Notes under the pieces: generated by a model
Told to the model about the DNA's origin: nothing
Seen by the model: the letters and a program-made list of their open reading frames with translations, nothing else
Databases searched by the model: none
In this document: piece after piece, positions 10,352 to 22,142 of the stretch
Layout: every line of letters starts with the position of its first letter
Numbering within the stretch: the first letter of the stretch is position 1
NCBI GenBank assembly: GCA_022601275.1
Contig: JAHZIT010000005.1
Span: 21,777-85,776 of the forward strand
Direction: 5' to 3'
Source of the DNA: Actinomycetes bacterium
GTDB lineage: Bacteria; Actinomycetota; Actinomycetes; Mycobacteriales; Mycobacteriaceae
Length of the DNA stretch: 64,000 nucleotides
Translations under genes and position numbers: made by a program

Positions 10352-11341
10352 ATGCTTGGGCTGTCGTTACGGAAACTCATCGACAGCCCGCCGAACGTGC
10401 GTCGGGGATTTACCGTCCCCGCAGTCGCGTGCACAGCAGGCACACTCGCCGCAGGCGCGTGGGCATGGGTACCGGTGACCGCCACCCTCGACCTCTTGCA
10501 CGACCCTGGTCGACTCCCCCGGCTGCGTACCGTTTCGATGACCGCGGCGTGGGCCGGGCTGGAGACGCTCGGGATCGGCATGTCGACCGCCCTGTGGGCC
10601 GCGGGCCGCGCGGGCGACGTCGACGCGCACTACACCCTGCAAAGGTGGTGGGCCCTGCGGCTCATCGACACGATGCGCATGTTCGCGAACGTACAGCTGC
10701 AAGTGAGCAACCTCGACGCGGTCGCACCCGGTCCCGTGGTGCTCGCAGCCCGCCATGCCAGCATCGCCGATGTGCTGCTGCCGGTGTGGCTGCTGGCACA
10801 GCACGACATGCGACCTCGCTATGTCCTCAAACGCGAACTGCTCATTGATCCCTGCCTCGACATCGTCGGTAACCGGGTACCCAACCATTTCGTCGTCCGG
10901 AAAGGAGACGCTGCCGCCGCCGAGCTGGACGCGCTGCGCGCGATGGCGGCGGGCATGGGTCCACGCGACGGCGCCGTGATCTATCCCGAAGGCGGCATCG
11001 CGAACGACCCGCGCCGCGCCGCCGAGCTAGCAAGGCTGGCAGAGCGCGACCCCGACCGGGCAGACCAGCTGAAGACACTCGGCCGGCTCCTGCCCCCCCG
11101 TTACGCGGGACTTTGGGCCATCCTCAGTGGATCACCCGACGCTGACCTCGTGTTCGTGGACCACACCGGCCTGGAAGTCATCAACAAGATCCGCCGCGCG
11201 CCCGGGCAGATTCCGTTCCGATCGCCGATCCAGGTCACGCTCCACCGCGTCCGCCGGGCGGACATCCCCGACACTCTGAACGCTTTCAAAATCTGGCTCG
11301 ACGACGCGTGGCTCAACCTCGACAGACAGAGCACGGGCTGA
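10352..11341 (+). CDS. 1-acyl-sn-glycerol-3-phosphate acyltransferase-like (PlsC) protein
   Basis: Acyltransferase-like blocks AARHASIADVLLP and VIYPEGGIAND; begins 6 nt after the SDR stop. Confidence 0.8.
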   Translation: MLGLSLRKLIDSPPNVRRGFTVPAVACTAGTLAAGAWAWVPVTATLDLLHDPGRLPRLRTVSMTAAWAGLETLGIGMSTALWAAGRAGDVDAHYTLQRWWALRLIDTMRMFANVQLQVSNLDAVAPGPVVLAARHASIADVLLPVWLLAQHDMRPRYVLKRELLIDPCLDIVGNRVPNHFVVRKGDAAAAELDALRAMAAGMGPRDGAVIYPEGGIANDPRRAAELARLAERDPDRADQLKTLGRLLPPRYAGLWAILSGSPDADLVFVDHTGLEVINKIRRAPGQIPFRSPIQVTLHRVRRADIPDTLNAFKIWLDDAWLNLDRQSTG

Positions 11342-11353
11342 ACACACTGACCG

Positions 11354-11439
11354 TGGTGGGCGAAGGGGGACTTGAACCCCCACGTCCCGAAGGACACTGG
11401 CACCTGAAGCCAGCGCGTCTGCCATTCCGCCACTCGCCC
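11354..11439 (-). tRNA. tRNA-Leu(CAG)
   Basis: GGGCGAG/TTCGCCC acceptor, GGGGG-TTCAAGT-CCCCC T-arm, CTGGC-TTCAGGT-GCCAG anticodon arm, encoded CCA. Confidence 0.93.
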
Positions 11440-11686
11440 GAATGACCGAGGGAGCCTATCACGCACGCACCCCCCGCCCCAAGCGCGCCGACAGGCCACC
11501 GCGCCCGCCTTGCTTCACTCTCTCACCGCTCTTACCTGCGGCGATACTCCTCTCAGGCCGCTAGCGGTCCCGCGCAGGCGGACCTGGCCTATATCATGCA
11601 GGCAAGCGTCGCTGGCAGCCGACACGCTGGCGACGCAGCAGTGTGAGCAGAACCGCCGCACGACATCCAGGGAGGCGATCGGGGAC

Positions 11687-13105
11687 ATGGGGTTAGCCGA
11701 CCGCGTCGAGCGAAAACTAGAGAACACGGTCGGCAACGCGTTCGCCAGGGTTTTCGGTGGATCAATCGTGCCGCAGGAAGTGGAGACCCTGCTGCGCCGC
11801 GAGGCAAGCACCGGTACTCAGGAGGTGCACGGTGGCCTGATTTTGGCCCCGAACGACTACATCATTACCCTCAGTGTGCCTGATTACCTCAAGGTGAGTG
11901 CCGACCCGGACATCACCTCGACCACATTCGCCAAGCACTTGGAGGGATACATCCATGAGCAAGGGTGGCAAACGTATGGTGATGTGGTTGTCAGATTCGA
12001 TCAGTCGCCCAACCTGCACACCGGACAGTTTCGCGCGCACGGCGCGGTCAACCCCGACTCGACCGCCAGCGAACCCGCCCCACCTCGAGACCTATCGTCC
12101 AACGCAAGACCAGGAGTTCTACCGATGACCGACAATCCGAGCTACCGCGGCCAGGGACAGGGTCGGCCCGAAGACGAGCATTACAACCGGTCCGAGGACG
12201 AGCGTCCCCCCCGTCCCGATGAACAGCGCCAGCATCCCCCGGCCGAGCAGGGCGGCTACCCACCGCAGGGCGAGCCCTACTATCCGCCGCGCGGCGGTTA
12301 CCCGGGACCGGGCGGCGGATACCCCGACCAAGGTGGCTATCCAGGCCACGGATACCCGCCTCCGTCCTATGACCAGCGGCCGCCTCCGGGATACGGCCCA
12401 CCGCAGGGTGGATACCCCGACCAGGGCTATCGCCAGGCACCCCCGGGTTACGGGCCGCCCCCCGGCGGACAACCCGGGTATGACTACGGCCGCCCCCCCG
12501 GCCGGCACGAAGAAGGCGGCTACGCCCCCCCGGGCCGCCCCGCGTACCCCGAACAAGGCGGGTATCCCGACCAAGGCGGATACCCCGACCAAGGTGGATA
12601 TCCCAACCGGGGCGGATACCCCGACCAGGGCGGATACCCCGACCAAGGCGGATACGCGCCGCAGGGTGGCCAGCCTTACGGCCGCCAGGAGTACGCCCAG
12701 CCCGACTACGGACGCTACGGCGAGGACCCAGCCGCGGCCGGCTACAGCGAGGCCCCTGCCGCGGCCGGCTACAGCGACCAGGGTTACGGGGAGGCTCAGG
12801 GCGAGAACTCCGCTGCGGGATCGGCGGTCACGCTGCAGCTCGACGACGGCAGCGGGCGCACCTACCAGCTACGCGAGGGCGCCAATGTGATCGGACGCGG
12901 GCAAGACGCCCAGTTCCGACTGCCCGACACAGGAGTGTCCCGTAGGCACACGGAGATCCGCTGGGACGGGCAGGTCGCGCTATTGTCAGACCTCAACTCC
13001 ACCAACGGCACGACGGTGAACAACGCTCCGGTACAGGAATGGCAGCTGGCCGACGGCGACGTCATCCGGCTCGGACACTCCGAAATCATCGTCCGCGTTC
13101 ACTGA
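11687..13105 (+). CDS. fhaA: FHA domain protein FhaA (DUF3662 N-terminus, Pro/Gly/Tyr linker, C-terminal FHA)
   Basis: [39 protein letters not shown]-rich linker; C-terminal [26 protein letters not shown]; first gene of the pstP/pkn cluster. Confidence 0.95.
   Translation: MGLADRVERKLENTVGNAFARVFGGSIVPQEVETLLRREASTGTQEVHGGLILAPNDYIITLSVPDYLKVSADPDITSTTFAKHLEGYIHEQGWQTYGDVVVRFDQSPNLHTGQFRAHGAVNPDSTASEPAPPRDLSSNARPGVLPMTDNPSYRGQGQGRPEDEHYNRSEDERPPRPDEQRQHPPAEQGGYPPQGEPYYPPRGGYPGPGGGYPDQGGYPGHGYPPPSYDQRPPPGYGPPQGGYPDQGYRQAPPGYGPPPGGQPGYDYGRPPGRHEEGGYAPPGRPAYPEQGGYPDQGGYPDQGGYPNRGGYPDQGGYPDQGGYAPQGGQPYGRQEYAQPDYGRYGEDPAAAGYSEAPAAAGYSDQGYGEAQGENSAAGSAVTLQLDDGSGRTYQLREGANVIGRGQDAQFRLPDTGVSRRHTEIRWDGQVALLSDLNSTNGTTVNNAPVQEWQLADGDVIRLGHSEIIVRVH
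12552..12655 (+). repeat. 18-bp in-frame tandem repeat encoding GGYPDQ in the FhaA linker
   Basis: Successive ggcggataccccgaccaa-type units. Confidence 0.85.
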
Positions 13106-13208
13106 GGGTCGACCGCTCGAGAGAAGCGGTCTGCTGCTTGGCCCTCGCGTCGACCGCCACCCAAGTATGGTGACGGTGCCGAAAGGGCGGGGACGGAGAG
13201 GACGTCAG

Positions 13209-13676
13209 ATGCAGGGGCTGGTACTGCAGCTGACCCGTGTCGGCTTCTTGCTGCTGCTGTGGTTGTTCATCTGGTCGGTGCTGCGAATCCTGCGCAACGA
13301 CATATACGCGCCCACCGGCACGGTGATGATGCGGCGCGGGCTGGCACTACGCGGGTCACTCCTGCCCAACCGCGGCCGCAGAAACATCCCCCGCCAACTC
13401 GTGGTCATCGAGGGCGCGCTCAAGGGCACCCGCATCCCGTTGGGCACCCAACCGGTGCTGATCGGTCGCGCCGATGATTCCGCGCTGGTGCTGACCGACG
13501 ATTACGCTTCGACGCGTCACGCAAGGCTTTCGCCCCGGGGTCCGGAATGGTACGTCGAAGACCTGGGCTCGACCAACGGTACCTACCTCGACAGATCGAA
13601 GGTGACGACAGCAGTACGAGTCCCGATGGGCACGCCGGTGCGGATCGGCAAAACTGTCATCGAGCTACGCCCATGA
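13209..13676 (+). CDS. fhaB: FHA domain protein FhaB (FipA), N-terminal TM helix
   Basis: LLLLWLFIWSVL TM segment; GRADDSALVLTDDYASTRHARL FHA motif; position before pstP. Confidence 0.95.
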   Translation: MQGLVLQLTRVGFLLLLWLFIWSVLRILRNDIYAPTGTVMMRRGLALRGSLLPNRGRRNIPRQLVVIEGALKGTRIPLGTQPVLIGRADDSALVLTDDYASTRHARLSPRGPEWYVEDLGSTNGTYLDRSKVTTAVRVPMGTPVRIGKTVIELRP

Positions 13677-15235
13677 CACTGGTCCTTCGATACGCCGCAC
13701 GCAGCGACCGCGGGCTGGTGCGGGCCAACAACGAGGATTCGGTCTATGCCGGTGCCCGCTTGCTGGCGCTCGCCGACGGTATGGGCGGCCACGCTGCCGG
13801 GGAGGTGGCCTCGCAGCTGGTGATCGCCGCACTGGCCCACCTGGACGACGACGAACCCGGCGGCGATCTGCTCAGCAAGCTCGACGCCGCGGTCCGAGAG
13901 GGCAACTCGGCCATCGCCGAGCACGTGGAGGCCGATCCCGAGCTCGACGGCATGGGTACCACGCTTACGGCAATCCTGTTCGCGGGCAATCGACTCGGTC
14001 TGGTGCACATCGGCGATTCGCGCGGCTACCTGCTACGCGACGGCGAACTCACCCAGATCACCAAGGACGACACCTTCGTTCAGACGCTGGTCGACGAGGG
14101 CCGCATCACCGCTGAGGAGGCGCACAGCCACCCGCAACGATCGCTGATCATGCGCGCCTTGACCGGTCACGAGGTGGAACCGACGCTGATCATGCGGGAG
14201 GCCCACGCCGGTGACCGGTATTTGCTGTGCTCCGACGGCCTCTCTGATCCGGTCAGTCACGAGACCATCCTGGAGGCGATGCAGATCGCCGACGTCGCCG
14301 AAAGTGCCGACCGGCTCATCGAGTTGGCCCTGCGCGGAGGCGGACCAGACAACGTCACCGTGGTGGTGGCCGAGGTCGTCGATTACGAGTACGGCCAGAC
14401 CCAACCCATCCTGGCCGGCGCGGTGTCCGGCAACGACGATCAGAGCGCCCCGCCGAACACCGCGGCCGGTCGGGCATCGGCGTTCAACCCCAAGCGGAAT
14501 GTGGCCAAACGCGTGGTGCCGCCACCTGAAGAGCCGCCGGCGAGACCCCGGTCCCGGCGCCCCATCTTCATCGCCGCCGCGGTGGTCGTCGTGGTCGTGC
14601 TGGCAGGTCTGGCGATTGGTCGCGAGATCGTGCGAAACAACTACTACGTCAGCGACCACGACGGCACCGTCTCGATACTGCGGGGTGTTCAGGGCTCCTT
14701 TCTCGGAGTCTCGCTGCAGGAGCCCTATCTGCTCGGTTGTCTGAACGCCCGCGATGAGCTGTCGCTCATCAGCGCGAACCAGCCTCTGGACAACCTGGGC
14801 TGCGGCCTACTCGCGGTCGAAGATATGCGTCCCTCAGCGCGCGCCCAGGTGATCGCAGGTCTTCCGTCGGGGTCGCTCGACGACGCCATCAGCCAGATCG
14901 AGGAACTCGCCCGCAGCTCAGTCTTGCCGGTCTGCGCACCGCCCACCCCCACATCCGCCGCGCCGAGCACACCTTCTGCGACGCCCCCGTCCCCTCTGCT
15001 TCCCACCATCCCGCCATCCACCGCTCGCTCACCGGAAAATCCTGGTTCGAGCGGCGGTCCGGGCACCCGTGCGCCCGCAGCCCCCCGCACCGTCCCCAAC
15101 TCCCCCGCGCCCACACCCACACCCACCCCCACACCGTCGCCGTCACCGTCGCCGTCCCCGCCGACCTCGCAGACCGTGACCGCGCTCCCGCCCCCACCAC
15201 CTGAGCCGGGAACGAACTGCAGGGAAGTGTCGTGA
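13673..15235 (+). CDS. pstP: PP2C-type Ser/Thr phosphatase PstP
   Basis: ALADGMGGHAAGEVAS, GDSRGYLLRDGEL; TM helix; S/T-P-rich tail; ATGA overlap with fhaB. Confidence 0.96.
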   Translation: MTLVLRYAARSDRGLVRANNEDSVYAGARLLALADGMGGHAAGEVASQLVIAALAHLDDDEPGGDLLSKLDAAVREGNSAIAEHVEADPELDGMGTTLTAILFAGNRLGLVHIGDSRGYLLRDGELTQITKDDTFVQTLVDEGRITAEEAHSHPQRSLIMRALTGHEVEPTLIMREAHAGDRYLLCSDGLSDPVSHETILEAMQIADVAESADRLIELALRGGGPDNVTVVVAEVVDYEYGQTQPILAGAVSGNDDQSAPPNTAAGRASAFNPKRNVAKRVVPPPEEPPARPRSRRPIFIAAAVVVVVVLAGLAIGREIVRNNYYVSDHDGTVSILRGVQGSFLGVSLQEPYLLGCLNARDELSLISANQPLDNLGCGLLAVEDMRPSARAQVIAGLPSGSLDDAISQIEELARSSVLPVCAPPTPTSAAPSTPSATPPSPLLPTIPPSTARSPENPGSSGGPGTRAPAAPRTVPNSPAPTPTPTPTPSPSPSPSPPTSQTVTALPPPPPEPGTNCREVS

Positions 15236-16644
15236 CGACGCAGCCGCAAGCTCCCGTCGCGGTGACGCCTCCCCTGCCGACCCGACGCAACGCCGAGCTT
15301 TTTCTGCTCGGCTTCGCCGCGTTGATCACCACCGTGGCGCTGCTGCTCGTCGAGGCCAATCAAGAGCAGGGCCTGGGCTGGGATCTGGCGCAGTACACCG
15401 TGGCGTACCTGGCACTGTTCGCCGGTGCGCACTTGGCGGTGCGCCGGTTCGCTCCCTACGCCGATCCGCTGCTCCTGCCGCTGGTAGCACTGCTGAACGG
15501 CCTGGGGCTGGTGATGATCCACCGTCTCGACCTCTCCGAGGGCGAGATGACGTCCCGGGGGCTCGGCGGTACAGCGAATCAGCAGATGCTGTGGACTCTG
15601 GTCGGCGTCCTCGGATTCTCCGCCGTCGTCATCTTCCTGCGCGATCACCGCATGCTGGCCCGGTACGGCTACCTGTGCGGATTGTCCGGACTCGTCTTGC
15701 TGGCGATCCCGGCGATCCTGCCGCGGTCACTGTCGGAGCAGAACGGATCCAAGATCTGGATTCAGTTCCCCGGCTTCTCGATTCAGCCCGCGGAGTTCTC
15801 GAAGATCCTGCTGCTGATCTTCTTCGCCGCCGTGCTGGTGTCCAAGCGCAGCCTGTTCACCAGTGCGGGCACCCACGTCCTGGGCATGGACCTGCCCCGG
15901 CCACGCGACCTGGCTCCGCTGCTGGCGGCATGGATCGCCTCGATCGCGGTGATGGTCTTCGAAAAAGACCTCGGCACTTCGCTGCTCCTCTACGCGTCGT
16001 TCCTGGTCATGGTCTACATCGCTACCGAACGGTTCAGCTGGGTGGTGCTGGGCTTGGCCTTGTTCGCCGTGGGAAGCGTTGCGGCGTACTTCCTTTTCGA
16101 CCACGTCCGGGATCGGGTCCAGGCCTGGCGGGACCCATTCGCCGACCCCGACGGCGCGGGGTACCAGATGATGCAGTCGCTGTTCAGTTTCGCCACCGGA
16201 GGCATCTTCGGAACCGGGCTGGGCAACGGACAGCCCGGCACCGTGCCCGCGGCCTCCACCGACTTCATCATCGCCGCTATCGGCGAGGAACTCGGGCTGG
16301 TGGGTTTGGCCGCCGTGCTGATGATCTACACCATCATCATCATTCGCGGCCTGCGCACCGCGATCGCCGTGCGCGACAGCTTCGGCAAGCTGCTTGCTGC
16401 CGGTCTGGCCACGACCCTGGCAATCCAGCTGTTCATCGTGGTAGGCGGCGTCACCAAGCTGATCCCGCTCACCGGTCTGACCACTCCCTGGATGTCTTAC
16501 GGCGGCTCGTCGCTGGTCGCCAACTACGTGCTGCTGGCGATCCTGGTCCGCATCTCACACGCGGCCCGCAAGCCGATCGGCACCGGGCCACTGCCCATCG
16601 CGCCCATCGCGGCATCCGGCACTGAGGTGATCCCGAAAATATGA
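15232..16644 (+). CDS. rodA: SEDS glycosyltransferase RodA
   Basis: FtsW/RodA motifs GNGQPGTVPAASTDFIIAAIGEELG and PWMSYGGSSLVANY; GTG start overlapping pstP stop. Confidence 0.96.
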   Translation: MTTQPQAPVAVTPPLPTRRNAELFLLGFAALITTVALLLVEANQEQGLGWDLAQYTVAYLALFAGAHLAVRRFAPYADPLLLPLVALLNGLGLVMIHRLDLSEGEMTSRGLGGTANQQMLWTLVGVLGFSAVVIFLRDHRMLARYGYLCGLSGLVLLAIPAILPRSLSEQNGSKIWIQFPGFSIQPAEFSKILLLIFFAAVLVSKRSLFTSAGTHVLGMDLPRPRDLAPLLAAWIASIAVMVFEKDLGTSLLLYASFLVMVYIATERFSWVVLGLALFAVGSVAAYFLFDHVRDRVQAWRDPFADPDGAGYQMMQSLFSFATGGIFGTGLGNGQPGTVPAASTDFIIAAIGEELGLVGLAAVLMIYTIIIIRGLRTAIAVRDSFGKLLAAGLATTLAIQLFIVVGGVTKLIPLTGLTTPWMSYGGSSLVANYVLLAILVRISHAARKPIGTGPLPIAPIAASGTEVIPKI

Positions 16645-18116
16645 ACACCTCGCTGCGTCGCATCTCTGTCATGATCATGGCCCTGATCGTGCTGCTGCTC
16701 GCCAACGCCACCCGGACTCAGGTCTTCACCGCCGACGGCCTGCGCGCAGATCCGCGCAACCAGCGGGTACTGCTCGACGAGTACTCGCGTCAGCGGGGCC
16801 AGATCTCAGCGGGCGGCCAACTGCTGGCCTACTCGGTGTCGACGCCGGGCCGGTTCCGCTTCCTGCGGGTCTACCCCAACCCGATGACCTATGCGCCGGT
16901 CACGGGCTTCTATTCGCTCAGTTACTCGAGCACCGGGCTGGAGCGTGCCGAGGACAGCATCCTCAACGGGTCCGACCAGCGTTTGTTCGGTCGCCGACTC
17001 GCTGACTTCTTCACCGGCCGAGACCCCCGCGGCGGCAATGTCACCACCACGATCAATCCGCCGGTGCAGCAGGCAGCCTGGGATGCGATGCAGGAGGGTT
17101 GCGACGGGCCGTGCCGGGGCGCAGTGGTCGCTCTGGAACCCTCGACGGGCAAGGTTCTGGCGATGGTGTCGGCGCCCTCCTATGACCCCAATCTGTTGGC
17201 CACCCACGACGTCGCCGAGCAGTCGACCGCTTGGCGGGCACTGCGCGACGATCCCGACTCCCCACTGCTGAACCGAGCGATCTCGCAGACCTACCCGCCC
17301 GGATCGACGTTCAAAGTCATCACCACCGCGGCCGCACTGCAGGCCGGCAAGACCCCGGACTACGAGCTGACCGCGCAGCCGGAGATCACCCTGCCCAACA
17401 GCACCGCAATGCTGGAGAACTACGGCGGAGAGCCCTGCGGCCCCGACCCGACCACCACGCTGCGATACGCATTCGCCTATTCCTGCAACACCGCCTTCGT
17501 CCAGCTCGGTATCCATACCGGCGCCGGCGAGCTGCGCTCCACCGCAAAAGCGTTCGGCGTGGATGTGGTCCCCGCGCCCATCCCGCTGCAGGTCGCTGAA
17601 TCCACCATTGGCCCGATCGTCGACGACGCCGCGCTGGGGATGTCGAGCATCGGTCAGAAGGACGTGGCGCTGACGCCGCTGCAGAACGCGGTGATCGCGG
17701 CGACTGTCGCGAATAAGGGGATCACTATGCAGCCCCACTTGATCGACAGCCTGCAGGGGCCCGACCTGGCCAACATCGCCACCGTCGCAACCGCCGGCGA
17801 GCGCCGGGCAGTGACGGAAGAGGTCGCGGATACACTGACGGATTTGATGGTCGCCGCCGAGCAGGTGACTCAGCAGGAGGGAGCCCTCGCTGGAGTGCAG
17901 ATCGCATCCAAGACCGGCACAGCGGAACACGGCACGGACCCTCGCAACACGCCGCCGCATGCCTGGTACATCGCCTTCGCGCCCGCACAGGCACCCAAGG
18001 TCGCGGTCGCGGTGCTGGTCGAGAACGGCGGGGATCGTCTTTCGGCAACCGGCGGTGCGGTGGCGGCTCCGATCGGACGTGCCACCATCGCCGCAGCCCT
18101 GCGGGGAGCCTCATGA
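16641..18116 (+). CDS. pbpA: Penicillin-binding protein PbpA
   Basis: Transpeptidase motifs [12 protein letters not shown] (SxxK), YSCN (SxN), SKTGTAE (KTG). Confidence 0.96.
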   Translation: MNTSLRRISVMIMALIVLLLANATRTQVFTADGLRADPRNQRVLLDEYSRQRGQISAGGQLLAYSVSTPGRFRFLRVYPNPMTYAPVTGFYSLSYSSTGLERAEDSILNGSDQRLFGRRLADFFTGRDPRGGNVTTTINPPVQQAAWDAMQEGCDGPCRGAVVALEPSTGKVLAMVSAPSYDPNLLATHDVAEQSTAWRALRDDPDSPLLNRAISQTYPPGSTFKVITTAAALQAGKTPDYELTAQPEITLPNSTAMLENYGGEPCGPDPTTTLRYAFAYSCNTAFVQLGIHTGAGELRSTAKAFGVDVVPAPIPLQVAESTIGPIVDDAALGMSSIGQKDVALTPLQNAVIAATVANKGITMQPHLIDSLQGPDLANIATVATAGERRAVTEEVADTLTDLMVAAEQVTQQEGALAGVQIASKTGTAEHGTDPRNTPPHAWYIAFAPAQAPKVAVAVLVENGGDRLSATGGAVAAPIGRATIAAALRGAS

Positions 18117-18165
18117 GTCGCGCGATCCGGAGGCGAGAAATAGATCCGCGATCCGGCGGCCGGAA

Positions 18166-19473
18166 ATGAGTGCGCGCGTCGGGGTGACCCTGTCCGGGCG
18201 CTACCGGCTCCAACGGTTGATCGCCACCGGCGGCATGGGTCAGGTCTGGGAAGGCCTGGACTCCCGGCTGGGACGGCGCGTGGCCGTCAAAGTGCTCAAG
18301 GCCGAGTACTCGACCGACGCCGAATTCATCGAGCGGTTCCGCGCTGAGGCACGCACCGTCGCGATGCTCAACCATCCGGGCATCGCCGGTGTGTACGACT
18401 ACGGGGAAACAGACCTCGACGGCGAGGGTCGAACCGCCTACCTGGTGATGGAACTGGTCAACGGTGAGCCGCTGAACTCGGTGATCAAGCGGACGGGGCG
18501 GCTCTCGCTGCGGCACGCACTCGACATGCTCGAGCAGACCGGCCGGGCGCTGCAGGTCGCCCACACCGCGGGCCTGGTGCACCGCGACGTAAAGCCCGGC
18601 AACATACTGATCACCCCCACCGGCCAAGTGAAGCTGACCGACTTCGGCATCGCCAAGGCCGTCGACGCCGCGCCTGTGACCCAGACCGGCATGGTGATGG
18701 GGACCGCGCAGTACATCGCACCCGAGCAGGCCCTAGGCCATGACGCAACCGCCGCCAGCGACGTGTACTCACTCGGTGTGGTCGGCTATGAGTCGCTGTC
18801 GGGAAGGCGACCTTTTACCGGCGAGGGCGCGCTGACTGTGGCGATGAAACACATCAAGGAGAACCCTCCCCCGCTGCCCGCAGATCTGCCGCCCAACGTC
18901 CGGGAACTGATCGAGGTCACGCTCGTCAAGAACCCCGGCCTGCGCTACAAGTCGGGCGGGACCTTCGCCGACGCGGTCGCCGCGGTGCGGTCTGGCCGCC
19001 GACCGCCCAGGCCCAACGCCAGTCCGCGACAGGGCCGCGCCGCACCTACCGCGGTGGGTACGACCGTCACGGCCCGAGCCGCCGAGGTTCCCAGGCGCGC
19101 CCCGGCCCCGGTGGCGCGCCCTCGCACCACCGGAAGTCACCACCGCTCGCCGCCGGCGCGCAGCGCCTTCTCGTCGGGCCAGCGCGCGCTGTTGTGGGCC
19201 GCCGGGGTGCTCGGCGCACTGGCCATCGTCATCGCGATCCTGATCGTGCTCAACGCCCAGGACCGCAAGGACCGCGCGCCCGTGCCGACCACCGTGACAG
19301 AAACGCCGACATCCCAGACCTCGGCTCCCGGGGCGCCGGAGACCCCCGGCGCTGCACCCGCTGCTGCACGCGCCGATGGATCGGACCGCCGTGGGGTACC
19401 GGAGAGCCTCGGCAGCTGGGCATATCCCACGGTGACGTCGCATCCCTGGGCCTCAGAACAGAGGGTGCCATGA
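18166..19473 (+). CDS. pknA: Ser/Thr protein kinase PknA
   Basis: Hanks kinase motifs [35 protein letters not shown] helix. Confidence 0.96.
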   Translation: MSARVGVTLSGRYRLQRLIATGGMGQVWEGLDSRLGRRVAVKVLKAEYSTDAEFIERFRAEARTVAMLNHPGIAGVYDYGETDLDGEGRTAYLVMELVNGEPLNSVIKRTGRLSLRHALDMLEQTGRALQVAHTAGLVHRDVKPGNILITPTGQVKLTDFGIAKAVDAAPVTQTGMVMGTAQYIAPEQALGHDATAASDVYSLGVVGYESLSGRRPFTGEGALTVAMKHIKENPPPLPADLPPNVRELIEVTLVKNPGLRYKSGGTFADAVAAVRSGRRPPRPNASPRQGRAAPTAVGTTVTARAAEVPRRAPAPVARPRTTGSHHRSPPARSAFSSGQRALLWAAGVLGALAIVIAILIVLNAQDRKDRAPVPTTVTETPTSQTSAPGAPETPGAAPAAARADGSDRRGVPESLGSWAYPTVTSHPWASEQRVP

Positions 19474-21347
19474 CGACTCCACAGCACCTGTCCGACCGTT
19501 ACGAAGTCGGCGACATTCTGGGCTTCGGCGGAATGTCCGAGGTCCACCTGGCCCGTGACCTGCGACTGCATCGGGACGTCGCGATCAAGGTGCTGCGTGC
19601 CGACCTGGCCCGAGACCCGAGCTTCTATCTGCGGTTCCGCCGAGAAGCGCAGAACGCAGCCGCCCTCAACCATCCCGCGATCGTCGCGGTGTACGACACC
19701 GGCGAGGCGCAAACGGCGAACGGCCCGCTGCCCTACATCGTGATGGAATACGTCGACGGCGTCACTCTTCGCGACATCGTCCACGGTGAAGGGCCGATGC
19801 CGACGCAACGAGCCATCGAAGTCATCGCCGACGCCTGTCAGGCCCTCAACTTCAGCCACCAGCACGGCATCATCCATCGCGACGTCAAACCCGCCAACAT
19901 CATGATCAGCAACACCGGCGCGGTGAAGGTGATGGACTTCGGTATCGCTCGAGCGCTGGCCGACGCCAGCAATCCGGTCACCCAAACCGCTGCCGTCATC
20001 GGCACCGCGCAGTACCTATCCCCCGAACAGGCCCGCGGGGCCAAGGTCGATGCCCGCTCCGATGTGTACTCACTGGGCTGTGTGCTCTACGAAATCCTCA
20101 CCGGTGAACCGCCTTTCGTAGGTGACACGCCCGTCGCGGTGGCCTACCAGCACGTCCGGGAGGACCCTGCCCCGCCGTCGACACGAAATAGCGGCATCTC
20201 CCCCGAGCTCGACGCAGTCGTGCTCAAGGCGCTGGCCAAGAATCCGGACAATCGGTACCAGACGGCCGCCGAAATGCGGTCCGACCTGGTCCGGGTCCAT
20301 AGCGGCGAGGCGCCGGACGCCCCGAAGGTCTTCACCGATGCCGAGCGGACGTCGATGCTGTCGGCAGCCCCGGTAGATCACCGCACCGATCGCATCGAGC
20401 CGCTGGGGCCCTACCCGGCACGCTACGAAGAACGCCGGCGGCGCGGTTCGGTGGCGCGATGGTTAGCGGCGGTGGCCATCCTGGCGGTGGTGACCGTAGT
20501 GGTCACCATCTCCATCAATACCTTCGGTGGAACCACCCGCAATGTGGCGGTGCCCGACGTCGGCGGCCAGGTGTCGGACGACGCGATCGCCGCACTGCAG
20601 AACCTCGGATTCAAGACCACCGTGGAGCGCAACCCCGACTCCGAGGTTCCGCCCGATCACGTGATCGACACCGATCCGGTCGCCGAGACCTCGGTGGCGG
20701 CCGGCGACGAGATCACCCTCAACATCTCCACCGGGCCCGAGCAACGCGAAGTGCCCGACGTCTCCAACCTGAGCTATGCCGACGCAGTGCGAAAGCTCAC
20801 GACTGCGGGCTTCGGCCGCTTCCGGCAGACCACGTCAGCGTCGCTGCCTGAGCAGAAGGACCGGGTGATCTCCACGGTTCCGCCGGCCAACCAGACCTCC
20901 GCGATCACCAACGAGATCACCCTGGTCGTGGGGACCGGCCCGGAGACAGCTGCGGTGCCCGATTGCCTCGGCCAAACCGTCACGGTCTGCCAACAGATCC
21001 TCTCGGCATCCGGTTTCGACAATGTCGTGACTGTCCAAACCGACAGCACGAGAACCAAAGGTCAGGTGCTCGGCACCGATCCTGTCGCCGCCCAGACCGT
21101 TCCACAGGACGCGGTGATCCAGATCCGGGTGTCCCGAGGCAACCAGTTCGTGATGCCGGATCTGACCGGAATGTTCTGGACCGACGCCGAGCCGCGGCTG
21201 CGGGCGTTGGGCTGGACCGGCATCTTGGACAAGGGCGGCGATGTGCGAGACAGCGGTCAGCGCACCAACGCCGTGGTACGTCAGAGCCCGTCGTCGGGCT
21301 CCGCGGTGAACTTCGACGGCAGGGTCACGCTGAACTTCGCCGCGTAG
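19470..21347 (+). CDS. pknB: Ser/Thr protein kinase PknB with extracellular PASTA repeats
   Basis: [42 protein letters not shown] helix followed by repeated VPDV...G...V.G..P PASTA units; overlaps pknA stop. Confidence 0.97.
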   Translation: MTTPQHLSDRYEVGDILGFGGMSEVHLARDLRLHRDVAIKVLRADLARDPSFYLRFRREAQNAAALNHPAIVAVYDTGEAQTANGPLPYIVMEYVDGVTLRDIVHGEGPMPTQRAIEVIADACQALNFSHQHGIIHRDVKPANIMISNTGAVKVMDFGIARALADASNPVTQTAAVIGTAQYLSPEQARGAKVDARSDVYSLGCVLYEILTGEPPFVGDTPVAVAYQHVREDPAPPSTRNSGISPELDAVVLKALAKNPDNRYQTAAEMRSDLVRVHSGEAPDAPKVFTDAERTSMLSAAPVDHRTDRIEPLGPYPARYEERRRRGSVARWLAAVAILAVVTVVVTISINTFGGTTRNVAVPDVGGQVSDDAIAALQNLGFKTTVERNPDSEVPPDHVIDTDPVAETSVAAGDEITLNISTGPEQREVPDVSNLSYADAVRKLTTAGFGRFRQTTSASLPEQKDRVISTVPPANQTSAITNEITLVVGTGPETAAVPDCLGQTVTVCQQILSASGFDNVVTVQTDSTRTKGQVLGTDPVAAQTVPQDAVIQIRVSRGNQFVMPDLTGMFWTDAEPRLRALGWTGILDKGGDVRDSGQRTNAVVRQSPSSGSAVNFDGRVTLNFAA

Positions 21348-22056
21348 CGGCCTGCACTGCGCCGGCGACCTCGTCCTCCAGTCGGCGAACCAGCCCCTCG
21401 GCGGGCGCGGCGCCGCAGTAGGCCAACCAGTTGGCCAGCATCCGGTGCCCGCCCTCGGTCAGGATCGATTCGGGGTGGAACTGCACGCCGTGGATCGGCA
21501 GGTCGCGGTGGCGCACCCCCATGATGACGTCCTCGTCGCCGCCGTCAGTGGCATCACCCCGGTTGCCCTTGCCATCACCGCGCCCGCCCCGGTCGGTGCG
21601 GGCGATCACCTCCAGTTCGGCGGGAACCGTTTCGGGAAGGATCGTCAAAGAGTGGTACCGGGTGGCGACAAACGGATCTGGAAGACCTTTCAGCACACCC
21701 TTGTTCGAGTGGTGGACGGTGCTGGTCTTGCCGTGCAGCAGCTCAGGCGCCCGATCAACGGTCCCCCCGAACGCCACTCCGATCGCTTGGTGCCCCAGAC
21801 ACACCCCCAGGAGCGGGGTCCGGGCGGCCGCGCATGCGTCGACCATCGGAATGCAAGCCCCGGCACGCTCGGGAGTGCCGGGGCCCGGGCTGAGCAGCAC
21901 ACCGTCGAACTCTTCGGCCGAACGGGCGAGGTCGGCCGGGGTGGCCAACCGCTCGTCGTCGTTGCGCCACACCGTCGCTTCCACGCCGAGTTGACCAAGA
22001 TATTGGACCAGGTTGAACACGAAGCTGTCGTAGTTGTCGAGGACCAAGACCTGCAT
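21325..22056 (-). CDS. trpG: Glutamine amidotransferase, anthranilate/aminodeoxychorismate synthase component II
   Basis: LVLDNYDSFVFNLVQYLG, GVLLSPGPGTPE, LLGVCLGHQAIG, HGVQFHPESILTE. Confidence 0.95.
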   Translation of the reverse strand: MQVLVLDNYDSFVFNLVQYLGQLGVEATVWRNDDERLATPADLARSAEEFDGVLLSPGPGTPERAGACIPMVDACAAARTPLLGVCLGHQAIGVAFGGTVDRAPELLHGKTSTVHHSNKGVLKGLPDPFVATRYHSLTILPETVPAELEVIARTDRGGRGDGKGNRGDATDGGDEDVIMGVRHRDLPIHGVQFHPESILTEGGHRMLANWLAYCGAAPAEGLVRRLEDEVAGAVQAATRRSSA

Positions 22057-22142
22057 CGCAACAGGCTACCGCCGGTGGATCCGGCCCACTCGCCGACGCA
22101 GGGGGTTGCGAGCTGTTGCGCCCGAGTCGCCCCGCGCGGCTC

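Noticed and set aside
15100-15170. CA/CG-rich microsatellite-like tract (cccacacccacacccaccccc...)
   Set aside because: Encodes the Thr/Ser-Pro-rich extracellular tail of PstP; ordinary low-complexity linker.
16806-17960. 384-aa - strand ORF antisense to pbpA
   Set aside because: Shadow ORF opposite intact transpeptidase motifs.
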